A stretch of 64,000 nt of DNA, from the IMG/VR virus record IMGVR_UViG_3300020595_000009, positions 1 to 64,000 of that record; one strand, given 5' to 3'. Under the pieces are notes generated by a model that ran no database searches, had not been told where the DNA came from, and saw only the letters and a program-made list of their open reading frames with translations. The DNA comes from a virus. The translations under genes and the position numbers were made by a program. Below, one piece after another: positions 53,299 to 62,047 of this stretch. Every line of letters starts with the position of its first letter. The first letter of the stretch is position 1.

Positions 53299-54050
53299 TA
53301 TACAAACCCTCTTTTGTTGATATCGATGTTATATTCTTTAATCATAGTGGCCATTTTATCCGGATATTCGGCTAGGTTCCACTTCCCCTTCACCAAAGCA
53401 GTCGATATATGTGGAAAAACTATTGAATCATAATGATAAAGGCCTCTCTTTTGTTCACCATAATAACAATAAGATCCCCTAATCCCCAACTCCTGACATG
53501 TCTTGGTCGCTTTGAATTCAAAAGAATTCTCCCAATCAACATTTGCAATGTGTGCATCGGGTCCTTTTTTATGGATTAGTTTCAACTTTTCCGTTCGCCA
53601 AAGCGCTGCTTGGTTGGTGTAGAAGTATGGAACTTCATTGTAAAGATGGTGTATATTATCGCATCTTTTATACTTTGGGTAATCAACATCAACTAGACCT
53701 CCTTTCATAAGCCTTATGAATGATAAGTTACTTTCTTTACTCAACAACGAAACAAAGTCGCTAATGAGATCGATGCGCACATTTTCGTAAAGTATGTAAT
53801 CTTCGGATATATATATACAATACTCCTCTTTAACAGACTCAATACACGAGCTAAATTGTTCCTGGTATTTTTTGGTCGAATCGTACTTTACTATGTCATA
53901 CCCTGCAGGCATGGCACCTAAATCATCGTCGACAAAGACGTACTTTTTATGAAAAAAACCTTCTGGTATATGACGATCAAGCCTGTCAAAGAAGGCTTTC
54001 CATACATCATTATTTTTACTTATTGTATTAATTACAAGCGCTATTTTCAT
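53298..54050 (-). CDS. Glycosyltransferase-like protein (GT-A-like)
   Basis: A 250-residue protein beginning MKIALVINTISKNNDVWKAF, with an early VFVDDDLGA and an ISEDYILYEN motif at about 99-108, the place where GT-A enzymes keep their DXD metal site. The later HLYNEVPYFYTNQAALWRTEKL block, a strand-helix set, supports the GT-A fold. It is coupled with the neighbouring glycosyltransferases. Activity is not proved by motifs alone. Confidence 0.62.
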   Translation of the reverse strand: MKIALVINTISKNNDVWKAFFDRLDRHIPEGFFHKKYVFVDDDLGAMPAGYDIVKYDSTKKYQEQFSSCIESVKEEYCIYISEDYILYENVRIDLISDFVSLLSKESNLSFIRLMKGGLVDVDYPKYKRCDNIHHLYNEVPYFYTNQAALWRTEKLKLIHKKGPDAHIANVDWENSFEFKATKTCQELGIRGSYCYYGEQKRGLYHYDSIVFPHISTALVKGKWNLAEYPDKMATMIKEYNIDINKRGFV

Positions 54051-54707
54051 TTATTTATTTTGATCAAAGCTGTATAAGGCTGATTTCATAGCATTCACCT
54101 TCTCACCGCAGCCACCTACACCTATTGCGTGATAAAAGCGGCAGTTAGACGTGCGCTGCCCGTAGTCACATGACAGCACTTTATAATCTAACGGCGGGGT
54201 ACCGCCGCCGGCGATGAGATAATCATTGAACTGAATCTGAGGGTATCCAGCTGGAGGGTTTTCAGTGATCAGTGTAGATATCAGATCCATGAATTCTGAA
54301 AACTTAACCAAAGCCTTTGAGGTACAGTTGATCCCAAGAAAACCCATATTTACACCGGCCGACATGCCGCTGTTGTCATCATACTGTGTGACTAAATCGT
54401 AGTCATCTAGAAACAACTCGATGTTTCGGATAGTGTCTTTCTTATACCTGTTAAACACAATGTCGGAGTCGATAAACAGGATCTTAGATCCCACGTTCTC
54501 CTCGATCAACTCGGGTAAACGCAGCCATCGTGACAGCATTAACTTCATATATTCAATCGTTCCAGTTTGGCCGGCGAGGCTCTTGGTTGAGTCGTCACCC
54601 CCTAGTAACCGGACTATCTCTAGGTCCTCAAGTTCTGCGCAGCTTTGTTCTAGCAGTTCTAAACATGATATCACAGAGTTGGTGTAAAAAACATAAGCTT
54701 TCATCAT
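54051..54707 (-). CDS. Nucleotide-diphospho-sugar transferase-like protein
   Basis: This 218-residue protein has the DXD-type motif ILFIDSDIVF near residues 75-84 and a following MSAGVNMGFLGIN block, like GT-A families that hold donor through DxD. It is short but has the catalytic half. The start is the first of two ATGs at 54707 and 54704, overlapping the stop of the radical-SAM gene. It probably adds a sugar to the same glycan as the neighbours. Confidence 0.72.
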   Translation of the reverse strand: MMKAYVFYTNSVISCLELLEQSCAELEDLEIVRLLGGDDSTKSLAGQTGTIEYMKLMLSRWLRLPELIEENVGSKILFIDSDIVFNRYKKDTIRNIELFLDDYDLVTQYDDNSGMSAGVNMGFLGINCTSKALVKFSEFMDLISTLITENPPAGYPQIQFNDYLIAGGGTPPLDYKVLSCDYGQRTSNCRFYHAIGVGGCGEKVNAMKSALYSFDQNK

Positions 54708-55684
54708 GAATCACCTTTGAGTTGATCAACTAGATTTGCATACCGTCTTCCTTCGCCTGGCCATCTAGTCTGCTTCCAATCCGGACATTGACCGCAAAAT
54801 TTATGACAGCCAAACTCATTACGGACATGAGCCTCTCTTAGAGATTTAAGAAAAGGGCCTTGCCAAGCTTCTTTGATCGTGGTCTTGCGAAAATCCGTAA
54901 ACGTTGATTTATACTTCCAGTCTGTAGGGCAGAAGGACAGGTATCCTTTGGGGTCGAGAGTCAGTCTTTCCCATGGGTAAAGGCAAGGGTACCTCTCTTC
55001 TTCTTTTTGTTCATGATGCATTCTTTTGGCGATGTTGTCGACAGCCCCGGCGGCTGAATGAAGACGCCTAATAATAACTTTATCTGCTCCATTTTCTGTC
55101 CAAAACTTCCGGAAGTTGTTGATCTCGTGGGTGTTTTGTGGTTGTTCTACGAAACTAACGACCACTTTTGTACCTAGTTGGTCCCGCCTTACCCAGTCAA
55201 TGAGTCTAAGGACGTTGGTTTTAGTTCTTGTCAGGTCACCATTGACTCTTACCTTCGAATAGGTCTCCGGCGTGTGGGCATCAATGCTAATATCAATCAT
55301 GTGAATTCCGGAGTCTAGAAGCTCACGTGTTTTTCTTTCTCTCATGATGGTGCCATTCGTCGTCAAACACACAAAAGTGTTTGAATTATCCACGGCGTAT
55401 TTTACCATCTTATAGCCTTCTGGGTGTATTAAGGGTTCTCCATTACTAGTGTAACGTATATATTTACAAGCGCCGGCTGCATCGTCTCGTACTTCGTGCA
55501 CCATTTTTTTATTTAGTGCTGGCTCTAAATATCTTTTTGCATAATACTCTGATTTTTTGAACACTGGATGGGGGCAATGGATACACGCCAAGTTGCAAAT
55601 CTCTGTAATGTCCATTATCAATTGAGATGGAAACTCAGCTGAGAGGCCATCTCGAAAAGCATAATTTTCTATGTTGTTTGTCAT
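54704..55684 (-). CDS. Radical SAM protein with SPASM-type C-terminus
   Basis: This 326-residue protein has the radical-SAM [4Fe-4S] motif C30-x3-C34-x2-C37 (ICNLACIHCPHP), the GE motif in TSNGEPLIH and further motifs along the partial barrel. The C-terminal 80 residues contain CLYPWERLTLD, LSFCPTDW and a cluster FGCHKFCGQCPDW, the cysteine-rich SPASM region for auxiliary iron-sulphur clusters. SPASM enzymes modify peptides or sugars with radical chemistry. In a sugar island a dehydrogenation, epimerisation or amine step on an activated sugar is possible. It is unusual for a phage. Substrate unknown. Confidence 0.9.
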   Translation of the reverse strand: MTNNIENYAFRDGLSAEFPSQLIMDITEICNLACIHCPHPVFKKSEYYAKRYLEPALNKKMVHEVRDDAAGACKYIRYTSNGEPLIHPEGYKMVKYAVDNSNTFVCLTTNGTIMRERKTRELLDSGIHMIDISIDAHTPETYSKVRVNGDLTRTKTNVLRLIDWVRRDQLGTKVVVSFVEQPQNTHEINNFRKFWTENGADKVIIRRLHSAAGAVDNIAKRMHHEQKEEERYPCLYPWERLTLDPKGYLSFCPTDWKYKSTFTDFRKTTIKEAWQGPFLKSLREAHVRNEFGCHKFCGQCPDWKQTRWPGEGRRYANLVDQLKGDS

Positions 55685-55697
55685 TTTTTAATTCAGT

Positions 55698-56381
55698 TTA
55701 TATAAAATTGATCGATTGTTTCCCACAGCTGAATAGCAAATCTATTATGCTCACCTTGTGCACAAAGTCACCATGCAGCTGCGGATATTCTGGATATTTG
55801 CTGTAATCCATCCATGTTAACTTGATCCCGGCCAATTCGAACTTATCTCGATCGATATAATCTTTAGCGGCAGGACCGGAGACATACTCAGATGCGCCGG
55901 CCTGAGTGCATATGTCGATTAGCCTATCAGTTTTGTCTTCAGCTGACAAATTATACTCTGCAGAAGAAACTATATTTGTATTAATATCCAAGTAGTCGCA
56001 TATACCGACTATAAAATGCCGATTAACTTCAGAGATGGTGTTATAATTAGATGTCGTATATAAATTCTCGATGTATGGAAGGACTTTCTTATAGTCTGGG
56101 GCTTTAGAATATGCTTCTTTGATTGACTTAAGATGACTGCTTCTCCAATCTCCATCATTAATAATTATTGCATCTTTTATCTTTTGATGATACCGCCCCT
56201 TGACGCCTACCGGCACAGTTAGCCACTTCAGGCCATGACATGTCTTAATCTTGTTCCTGTTTCGCCAATCACGTTTAGTGTATTGTACGTCGTCGTACAG
56301 CACAAAAGTGTCGACTGACTGGATCATGTCAAAATAACCTTTCCAGGATATATAATTTGATTGATTGATAGCTATCTTCAT
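55698..56381 (-). CDS. WbqC-family protein
   Basis: This 227-residue protein matches the WbqC family by its opening MKIAINQSNYISWKGYFDMI, DTFVLYDDVQYTKRDWRNRN, the WLTVPV block and the closing HGDFVHKVSIIDLLFSCG. WbqC-like genes occur in O-antigen and modified-amino-sugar clusters; some are linked to amino-sugar acylation with amino acids. Its biochemical work is not settled. It lies between the radical-SAM and DegT-like genes, which supports an amino-sugar route. Confidence 0.88.
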   Translation of the reverse strand: MKIAINQSNYISWKGYFDMIQSVDTFVLYDDVQYTKRDWRNRNKIKTCHGLKWLTVPVGVKGRYHQKIKDAIIINDGDWRSSHLKSIKEAYSKAPDYKKVLPYIENLYTTSNYNTISEVNRHFIVGICDYLDINTNIVSSAEYNLSAEDKTDRLIDICTQAGASEYVSGPAAKDYIDRDKFELAGIKLTWMDYSKYPEYPQLHGDFVHKVSIIDLLFSCGKQSINFI

Positions 56382-56382
56382 A

Positions 56383-56994
56383 CTAGACGGTTTTATGGTC
56401 CTTAAATAACTTAAACTCTCTGAGATCTTTATAACTAGGGAGCTCCGGGAGATCCTCCACGTGATCCGGATAGTTTTGCATAAGGGTAAGACCCCTTGCC
56501 GCTTGCTCTGGTGTCATATATGCATTCCATCCATTGATCTCAATGTTGTCATCGTGGTATGCTACTTCACCTCGGCCTTCATATCTCCCCTTCCGAAACC
56601 ACTCGGCCGCATCCTTATCGTCAGTTAGGATCATGCCACCTTTACCTATTTTTAAATGCTTCTTGATGTGGAACGATAAACACATATAGCTACCTGGCAT
56701 GTACATATTGCTAGTGAGCCTTTTTGCTGCATCATATATGGGGTAGGGTTCGAGTTGATATATCCCCTTCCAGTCATAATCTTTAAACTTAACCGTGCCT
56801 CCGGCATGCATAATAGATTGGGGCACTGAAAGATATGTACGGGCTGGGATGATAACGTCTTTTACTTCCAGATACTCACAGCAAAGCAGGATTGCGTCGG
56901 TGCAGTTATCAGTCGAAATTGCATACTTGGATCCGCAATAATCAGCCATGGTTTCTTCGAACATTTTCACTATTTTATATGGATTGTGTCTCAT
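56383..56994 (-). CDS. Compact DegT/DnrJ-type PLP protein
   Basis: A 203-residue relative of sugar aminotransferases (usually about 370-400 residues). It keeps FEETMADYCGSKYAISTDNCTDA, the VIIPARTYLS block, an aspartate in YDAAKR and the PLP-lysine block SFHIKKHLKIGKGG followed by MILTDD. A stretch of about 30 residues between the strand and DAA blocks is missing, as is the C-terminal small domain of about 150 residues. It may be a degraded gene, a compact non-catalytic or epimerase-type form. No frameshift is visible, and the gene has clean overlaps with neighbours, so it is probably expressed. Confidence 0.8.
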   Translation of the reverse strand: MRHNPYKIVKMFEETMADYCGSKYAISTDNCTDAILLCCEYLEVKDVIIPARTYLSVPQSIMHAGGTVKFKDYDWKGIYQLEPYPIYDAAKRLTSNMYMPGSYMCLSFHIKKHLKIGKGGMILTDDKDAAEWFRKGRYEGRGEVAYHDDNIEINGWNAYMTPEQAARGLTLMQNYPDHVEDLPELPSYKDLREFKLFKDHKTV

Positions 56995-56995
56995 G

Positions 56996-57382
56996 TCATC
57001 TCTCTAATATATAGTATTTTCTCTTGTATCCACAACTTTCAAACAATCTCAGGCTAGCCTCGTTGGCAATTTTTACTTTGGCTGCAGCTGTTGGGTGATG
57101 TTTGGCCATTTCGCTGACCATGTAGCTTCCAATCTTCATGCCTTGAAACTCCGGACTCACCGCCACTCTTATATCGCCTTCGATAACACCAATAAAGCCA
57201 ACCGGTGTCTCATCAGACAAACATATAAAATAACAATCAGAATGTTTCTTCATAAAACGTTCATGAGTTGTTTGCTCGATATGTTCTTGCTCGATAAAGG
57301 ACTCCTTGGTGCCAGGAGCATTCCTTAAATTTCTTATGAACTCCCAGAATGTGTAGTCGTTCTTTACCAATTTTAGCTCCAT
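56996..57382 (-). CDS. GNAT-family N-acetyltransferase
   Basis: A 128-residue GNAT protein. Acetyl-CoA binding motif A is VAVSPEFQGMKIGSYMV near residues 74-90, with the Q/R-x-x-G-x-G/A step as QGMKIG. The closing block NEASLRLFESCGYKR is motif B. It probably acetylates an amino sugar made by the neighbouring DegT-like protein; the order DegT-GNAT is usual in amino-deoxysugar clusters such as FdtB-FdtC and PglE-PglD type sets. Substrate is inferred from context. Confidence 0.88.
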   Translation of the reverse strand: MELKLVKNDYTFWEFIRNLRNAPGTKESFIEQEHIEQTTHERFMKKHSDCYFICLSDETPVGFIGVIEGDIRVAVSPEFQGMKIGSYMVSEMAKHHPTAAAKVKIANEASLRLFESCGYKRKYYILER

Positions 57383-58167
57383 ATATCCCTCTGGCTACTA
57401 TAGTGATTACTGTGCCCCAACCAATAGGAGGTTAGATAGCCTCTTGTATGGACCCAGCCCTCAAGATTTAAAAGCGGGTTTAAGCAACTTCCAATATCTA
57501 GAAAAGTATTCTGATTGTCTTCTTTAAAGCACTCATAGATAATAAAATTTGATAACGAGGCAGCTGAACATAATACTATGGCGTCTTTAATGCTGTTTTT
57601 AGATATGTATGTCTTTACCTTCTCAATAGTATCATAACTATCAATCATGCAATTTGAGCCAACTCTAAACTCTTTCGAAATCTCAAAAGGTAATCGATTA
57701 GTGTCTGCTAGCTCGTTAACTACATAAATGACTTCTCTTCTTTTGAACAAAGGAATTATTTCTTCTACAAATCTTTTATAATTTGCATTTATTAACAAGT
57801 TTGCAAAAGTTAAATTATCTCCAGGGGCGCCGTGTTCTTTCACCATCCAGGCGAAGTTATCCTTGCCGACATGGGAGTCTGTTGGTGTGCAGATTCCCTT
57901 GAAGTACCCTTCTTGATTGTGCTTGAAACATTTAAGTAAAAGTGCACGATATGATTGGTGCTTTTCTGGAATGAACTCTTTCTGCTCCTCTTTTGTATAG
58001 ATGTTGCTTCCTATAATATCACCTGTTTGATAAAATTTATCTGCTAAAACTAACTTTTTATTCTGCATGATAAACAATTCACCATCAGAAAATCTCGTAA
58101 ACGCAAAATTTTCTTTATTTTTTAATTTATTTAAAATTGTATTAAAAGCTTTAGTATAATCTTTCAT
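57373..58167 (-). CDS. GT-D fold glycosyltransferase-like protein
   Basis: This 264-residue protein has FTRFSDGELFIMQ at residues 23-35, matching the R-x-G/S-D-G-E motif of GT-D type transferases (DUF1792-like), in which the D-x-E pair binds metal and donor. A later IVLCSAASLSNFIIYE block and the end DIGSCLNPLL fit the same fold. GT-D enzymes add glucose or similar sugars to glycans. It stands between GNAT and WecB genes. Confidence 0.8.
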   Translation of the reverse strand: MKDYTKAFNTILNKLKNKENFAFTRFSDGELFIMQNKKLVLADKFYQTGDIIGSNIYTKEEQKEFIPEKHQSYRALLLKCFKHNQEGYFKGICTPTDSHVGKDNFAWMVKEHGAPGDNLTFANLLINANYKRFVEEIIPLFKRREVIYVVNELADTNRLPFEISKEFRVGSNCMIDSYDTIEKVKTYISKNSIKDAIVLCSAASLSNFIIYECFKEDNQNTFLDIGSCLNPLLNLEGWVHTRGYLTSYWLGHSNHYSSQRDIWS

Positions 58168-59155
58168 TTTTGTTCAATTTATTCAATATCATGACGACCC
58201 GTTTAGATGTTTGGCCGTCACCGAAAGGGCATTGTGTCGTTGACGGTACCGCTCTCAATTGCTTCTCAAAGGCTGTATGTAGGGTTTGTATCTGAACTAG
58301 CGTTGAATACTCACCTAGAGATTCAGGACGCTCTGTTGTGTCTCTGCATACTAAACAATGTTTTCCTAGGAAAGATGCCTCTTCTTGAATTCCGCCGGAG
58401 TCCGTTATAATCATTTTACACTGAGCTATTTCTGTTATAAACTGTTCGTATTGTAGTGGCTCTATCACCCTAACTTTTTTAAAGACGTCTCTATGTTGTG
58501 CGACATTCGGATTGGGGTGCAGTGGAATGAAAAAATCCAATTCATGATGGTGGTTTGCTATCTTTTCTATTTCTTTAAACCACAATCTAATGTTATCATG
58601 GTTTTCTCTTCTATGCAAGGTAATTATAATTTTATTTGTTTCCGATACCTTAAGATTAATCAAATTATCTAGTACACTATTGCCAACAACAAAAATATTA
58701 TCTTTAAAATTCTCAGTTATCAGATTTTGTCTTGTCAACTCTGTTGGACAAAGGTGAATATCTGCCATAGCCGAAATAGAGCGACGGTTAAATTCTTCTG
58801 GGTATGGATGACTCTTGTTGTAGGTTCTCAATCCTGCTTCTAGATGAATTATCTTCTTATTCCGATGAAAGGCAGCTAGCGCAACAGCAAAGGATGACGT
58901 CGTGTCTCCTTGTACCAGTACAGATGTAATCCGATGAAAGATCTGATTATTGTTTAGCACTGAAGCGACTATAGAGTCTAGTCTGTTATCGCCAGGTTTG
59001 ATATTGAGTGCTAGACAGTTCTGAACGTTTTTTATTAAATCTTCATGCTGACCTGTAAAAAGCACCCTGTATGGAACTTTACTATAATCAAAAGCGTCAA
59101 GTATCGGCTTGATCTTTATCCATTCTGGTCTAGTCCCAAAAGATACTAAAATCAT
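58151..59155 (-). CDS. UDP-GlcNAc 2-epimerase-like enzyme (WecB family)
   Basis: This 334-residue protein is a non-hydrolysing UDP-N-acetylglucosamine 2-epimerase relative: FGTRPEWIKIKP at residue 6, HLEAGLRTYN, YPEEFNRRSIS, ITLHRRENHDN and TDSGGIQEEASFLGK are the family blocks in order. It would form UDP-N-acetylmannosamine or a related 2-epimer. A few residues differ from bacterial WecB, and the protein is about 40 residues shorter, but the catalytic histidine/glutamate set is retained. It provides an amino-sugar donor for the glycosyltransferases next to it. Confidence 0.92.
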   Translation of the reverse strand: MILVSFGTRPEWIKIKPILDAFDYSKVPYRVLFTGQHEDLIKNVQNCLALNIKPGDNRLDSIVASVLNNNQIFHRITSVLVQGDTTSSFAVALAAFHRNKKIIHLEAGLRTYNKSHPYPEEFNRRSISAMADIHLCPTELTRQNLITENFKDNIFVVGNSVLDNLINLKVSETNKIIITLHRRENHDNIRLWFKEIEKIANHHHELDFFIPLHPNPNVAQHRDVFKKVRVIEPLQYEQFITEIAQCKMIITDSGGIQEEASFLGKHCLVCRDTTERPESLGEYSTLVQIQTLHTAFEKQLRAVPSTTQCPFGDGQTSKRVVMILNKLNKNERLY

Positions 59156-60771
59156 TAAACAACCTCGTTAACTGTTGCCCACCCATTTTTGAGCGCATTT
59201 TGCACACACAGATCCCTTTCATGAAAAAACTGTTGATGTGTTACTTCGTTGTTGTTTGACGTTGCTTTTGAATCGATTCCAAGCTCATTTCCTAGAATTG
59301 ATCCATGCAGACTCTGATCGGTGGGAGGATGGGCCGGACAAAATGTTTTAATGCCGCCATGGATTTTTGCCATTGAAGAAAACTGTATATCTTCACCATT
59401 CTCCCAAGTGAAGGGCTTTTCTTTCCAAAGGAAACTTAACCACTCTCTCTTGAAGAACCATGCATGGCCAACAAGATCAACTTCTGTTGGTTCGCTATTT
59501 CTTGTTGGCCAGCCACACCGATCGTGATTGGCGTACTCTGCGCTTTTAAGTATGATGCCAGCAGATCCCAATATTCCTTCTTCCCTCTCCATCGTCTCAA
59601 AGCAGTTTTTATGCCAATTACCACCTGGGATCGTGTCATCGTCATAGACTGCGATGAACTCAGTATCTGCCAGAAGGGCGGCGGCAAAACGACCATAAAA
59701 CTTCCAATTGTGGTTATTCAAAAACACTTTGTCGACATCTAAAGAGTCGAAATCAAAACCATGATTATCTTCATGATCATTGACCCAAAGCCAAACCTGG
59801 TTCGGCGGGCAGCTTTGCTCCCTTATTGCCTTGACTTGTAGTGCCAGATTAGCCGGGCGCCTGTAGCAATTCAAGATAACTGTTAGATCAGCTTCTTTGT
59901 TTTTCTTTTCTGAAGAAATGCTATCAACAATAGTTTGTACAATTTCATCTCTAGAGTTAGAAACAAAATCAATCAGATCTTCACCTTTCAGGCCTGCAAA
60001 CCAAGATTCGTGAGTGCACCCGTTTAGTTTGTTTGTTACAACTGAACAATTGAGCATTCTTGCTTCTAGTACCACACGACAAAAACTTTCGGGCGTTTGA
60101 GGAAAGAAGATAAACCTTTCTGCTCTCGAAAGATTGGCTATATAGTCACTATAATCTGTTTTCTTTAAACAAGTAAATTCAATACTTTTTTCTTTACAGT
60201 ACAATTCCGCCTGTTTATAGCCCTTTATGGGGTTTGGGTCTTTTAATACTAAGTTTGTATTTTTTTGATTAGTTAAGTTTTTTCTGATTATTTTTAGCTG
60301 TTCTTCATCCCACAAGGAGCAAGAAAGATTAATTGTATTTTGTAAGCTTAAATTTTTATTAATTATGTCTTCATGGAACTTAGACTGACAAAACAAATTT
60401 TTTGCATTTTGATAAAATAATTTGTTGATAATAAGATGAGCAGGTACTTTAAAATCATTATTATAAATTCCTGGATTTCTATTTGCGTCGTATTTATGAT
60501 CGTGTTCAACTATAGAATACGTGTTTTTATGCGCCTGAATGTGCTTTATCAGGTTTTTATCTAGAGCAGTAAAGTTTGAAAACAAGAAATAAAAATCATG
60601 TTTTAAGTAAAAATTATAATATGCTCTTGTAAAATCCTTACTGTTGAACTTTACAACTTTAAGAGCTCTTTTCTCTAATTCCCTGATTAAAACAGCATCA
60701 TAAATCTCAGCACCACCAAAAACCTGGTCGGCAAAGAAGTCAGAAACAAAGACTATACCTTTTTTATGCAT
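59155..60771 (-). CDS. Two-domain glycosyltransferase (GT-B-like plus GT2)
   Basis: A 538-residue fusion. The N-terminal part (about 1-285) has GT4-like features: FFADQVFGGAEIYDAVLI at the start and a late block AERFIFFPQTPESFCRVVLEARMLNCSVV in part. The C-terminal part (about 295-538) is GT2/GT-A: TVILNCYRRPANLALQV, then VYDDDTIPGGNWH near residue 375 holding the DDD metal site and a later GHAWFFKREWL. It may add two sugars in sequence to one acceptor. The fusion is intact; no frameshift is seen. Confidence 0.85.
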   Translation of the reverse strand: MHKKGIVFVSDFFADQVFGGAEIYDAVLIRELEKRALKVVKFNSKDFTRAYYNFYLKHDFYFLFSNFTALDKNLIKHIQAHKNTYSIVEHDHKYDANRNPGIYNNDFKVPAHLIINKLFYQNAKNLFCQSKFHEDIINKNLSLQNTINLSCSLWDEEQLKIIRKNLTNQKNTNLVLKDPNPIKGYKQAELYCKEKSIEFTCLKKTDYSDYIANLSRAERFIFFPQTPESFCRVVLEARMLNCSVVTNKLNGCTHESWFAGLKGEDLIDFVSNSRDEIVQTIVDSISSEKKNKEADLTVILNCYRRPANLALQVKAIREQSCPPNQVWLWVNDHEDNHGFDFDSLDVDKVFLNNHNWKFYGRFAAALLADTEFIAVYDDDTIPGGNWHKNCFETMEREEGILGSAGIILKSAEYANHDRCGWPTRNSEPTEVDLVGHAWFFKREWLSFLWKEKPFTWENGEDIQFSSMAKIHGGIKTFCPAHPPTDQSLHGSILGNELGIDSKATSNNNEVTHQQFFHERDLCVQNALKNGWATVNEVV

Positions 60772-62047
60772 ATTCCAGTATTTCTTCGTCGTTCAAGGTA
60801 GGCACTCCAAGAAAGCTTTCTTTGTAAAATATTTCTTCAAAGAATCTCTCAAAAGTTTTTTCTTCATCGGGCCAGTTTTCTTCAAGCCATTCTGCTAGCT
60901 GGTTTGCTTTCTTTTGCATTGCGCCGTGATTCTCCATCATCGAGCGCATCTTCATTTTAAATGAGCCCTCCTTTGGAAAACACCACATAGAATCAGGAAT
61001 AATAACTTTATCCCATACAACTTCTTTCTGGACATGGCGAAGTTCATAATCTACCTTAAGTGGAATGAACTTGTTTTTTCCCTTTACAGGCATCGTCAAG
61101 AAGTCGGTGTGCCCTGACCAAGCCGGTGCGATGATGGGAAGGCCTGCTTGTGCTGCCTCGAATAGCGGAAGCCCATAACCTTCACCGTGAGTTGTTGTGA
61201 TAAAGGCGTGAATGTCCTTGTGCCGATAAAGAAGCGCCATCTCCTCTTCTGTCATATAGCCATGAAGAAGATATACCTTACATTTCTTTTCTTTGTAATC
61301 TTCGTGATCTAGAAGAACCTTGATTCTCTCAATACAATGAACCCGATCAATCTCGCAGTTCTTTGCTAGGTTGGTCTTTAGAACTAGGCCAACATTTTCA
61401 CGATCAAAGTTTTCTTCGATAAACCACTTGACTAGGTTCTCTAGATTCTTTCGTGGCCCCCATTGGGCAACTGAAAGAAAGTTAAAATCTGTTTCAAAAG
61501 AGATTTGGTTTTCAATTGACTCTGGGCTGTCTTTAAAGTCCCAATCTTTTCTTGGATAAGGAATAACTTCAATAGGTGTTTCGTTTTTGTAGCCCTTGAC
61601 GATTTCTCCGGTTTGTTGGTTTTGTGCGTCATAAGAAGTTTCGTCAAAAGCATAACGAGCAAACTGAGACGGAACAATGATTTTATCCATCAAATTTGCC
61701 TTCTCAATCCATTCTCCCGCAATCTTTGTGGTTTCAATACCTGCGGTGACGCCAATGTTAATCGGGGCCATGCGCTCCCATTCAAGAGGTATTGTGACTT
61801 GTATTGAGACGTCTGGCTGAGGCATTTGCTTTTGTTGCATTAGCATAGCTGTCTTTTGGATGAGTGAGTCAAGCCATGCTCGCTCCTCATCATCTTCAAA
61901 GATCCAGTTTGTCGCACCCCAGCTGGTTGAAAGAAGGTAAAGATCTAGTTCTTCCTCTCTTGAGCGAAGCGAACGAAGAACCAAGCGTGTGTGTTCTCCA
62001 TAACCTGATTGCGATAGCGCTGGGCCTCTAACTAATACCTTTTTCAT
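60764..62047 (-). CDS. GT4-family glycosyltransferase (first of a pair)
   Basis: This 427-residue GT-B protein begins KKVLVRGPALSQSGYGEHTRL, with the glycine-rich acceptor loop, and has a TTTHGEGYGLPLFEAAQAG block near residue 285 with the E-x7-E motif of family GT4 and a following SGHTDFL. A donor-side SVAQWGPRKNLENLV block lies near residue 195. It and the next gene are arranged in tandem and share layout. They probably elongate a glycan; specificity is unknown. Confidence 0.9.
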   Translation of the reverse strand: MKKVLVRGPALSQSGYGEHTRLVLRSLRSREEELDLYLLSTSWGATNWIFEDDEERAWLDSLIQKTAMLMQQKQMPQPDVSIQVTIPLEWERMAPINIGVTAGIETTKIAGEWIEKANLMDKIIVPSQFARYAFDETSYDAQNQQTGEIVKGYKNETPIEVIPYPRKDWDFKDSPESIENQISFETDFNFLSVAQWGPRKNLENLVKWFIEENFDRENVGLVLKTNLAKNCEIDRVHCIERIKVLLDHEDYKEKKCKVYLLHGYMTEEEMALLYRHKDIHAFITTTHGEGYGLPLFEAAQAGLPIIAPAWSGHTDFLTMPVKGKNKFIPLKVDYELRHVQKEVVWDKVIIPDSMWCFPKEGSFKMKMRSMMENHGAMQKKANQLAEWLEENWPDEEKTFERFFEEIFYKESFLGVPTLNDEEILEYA

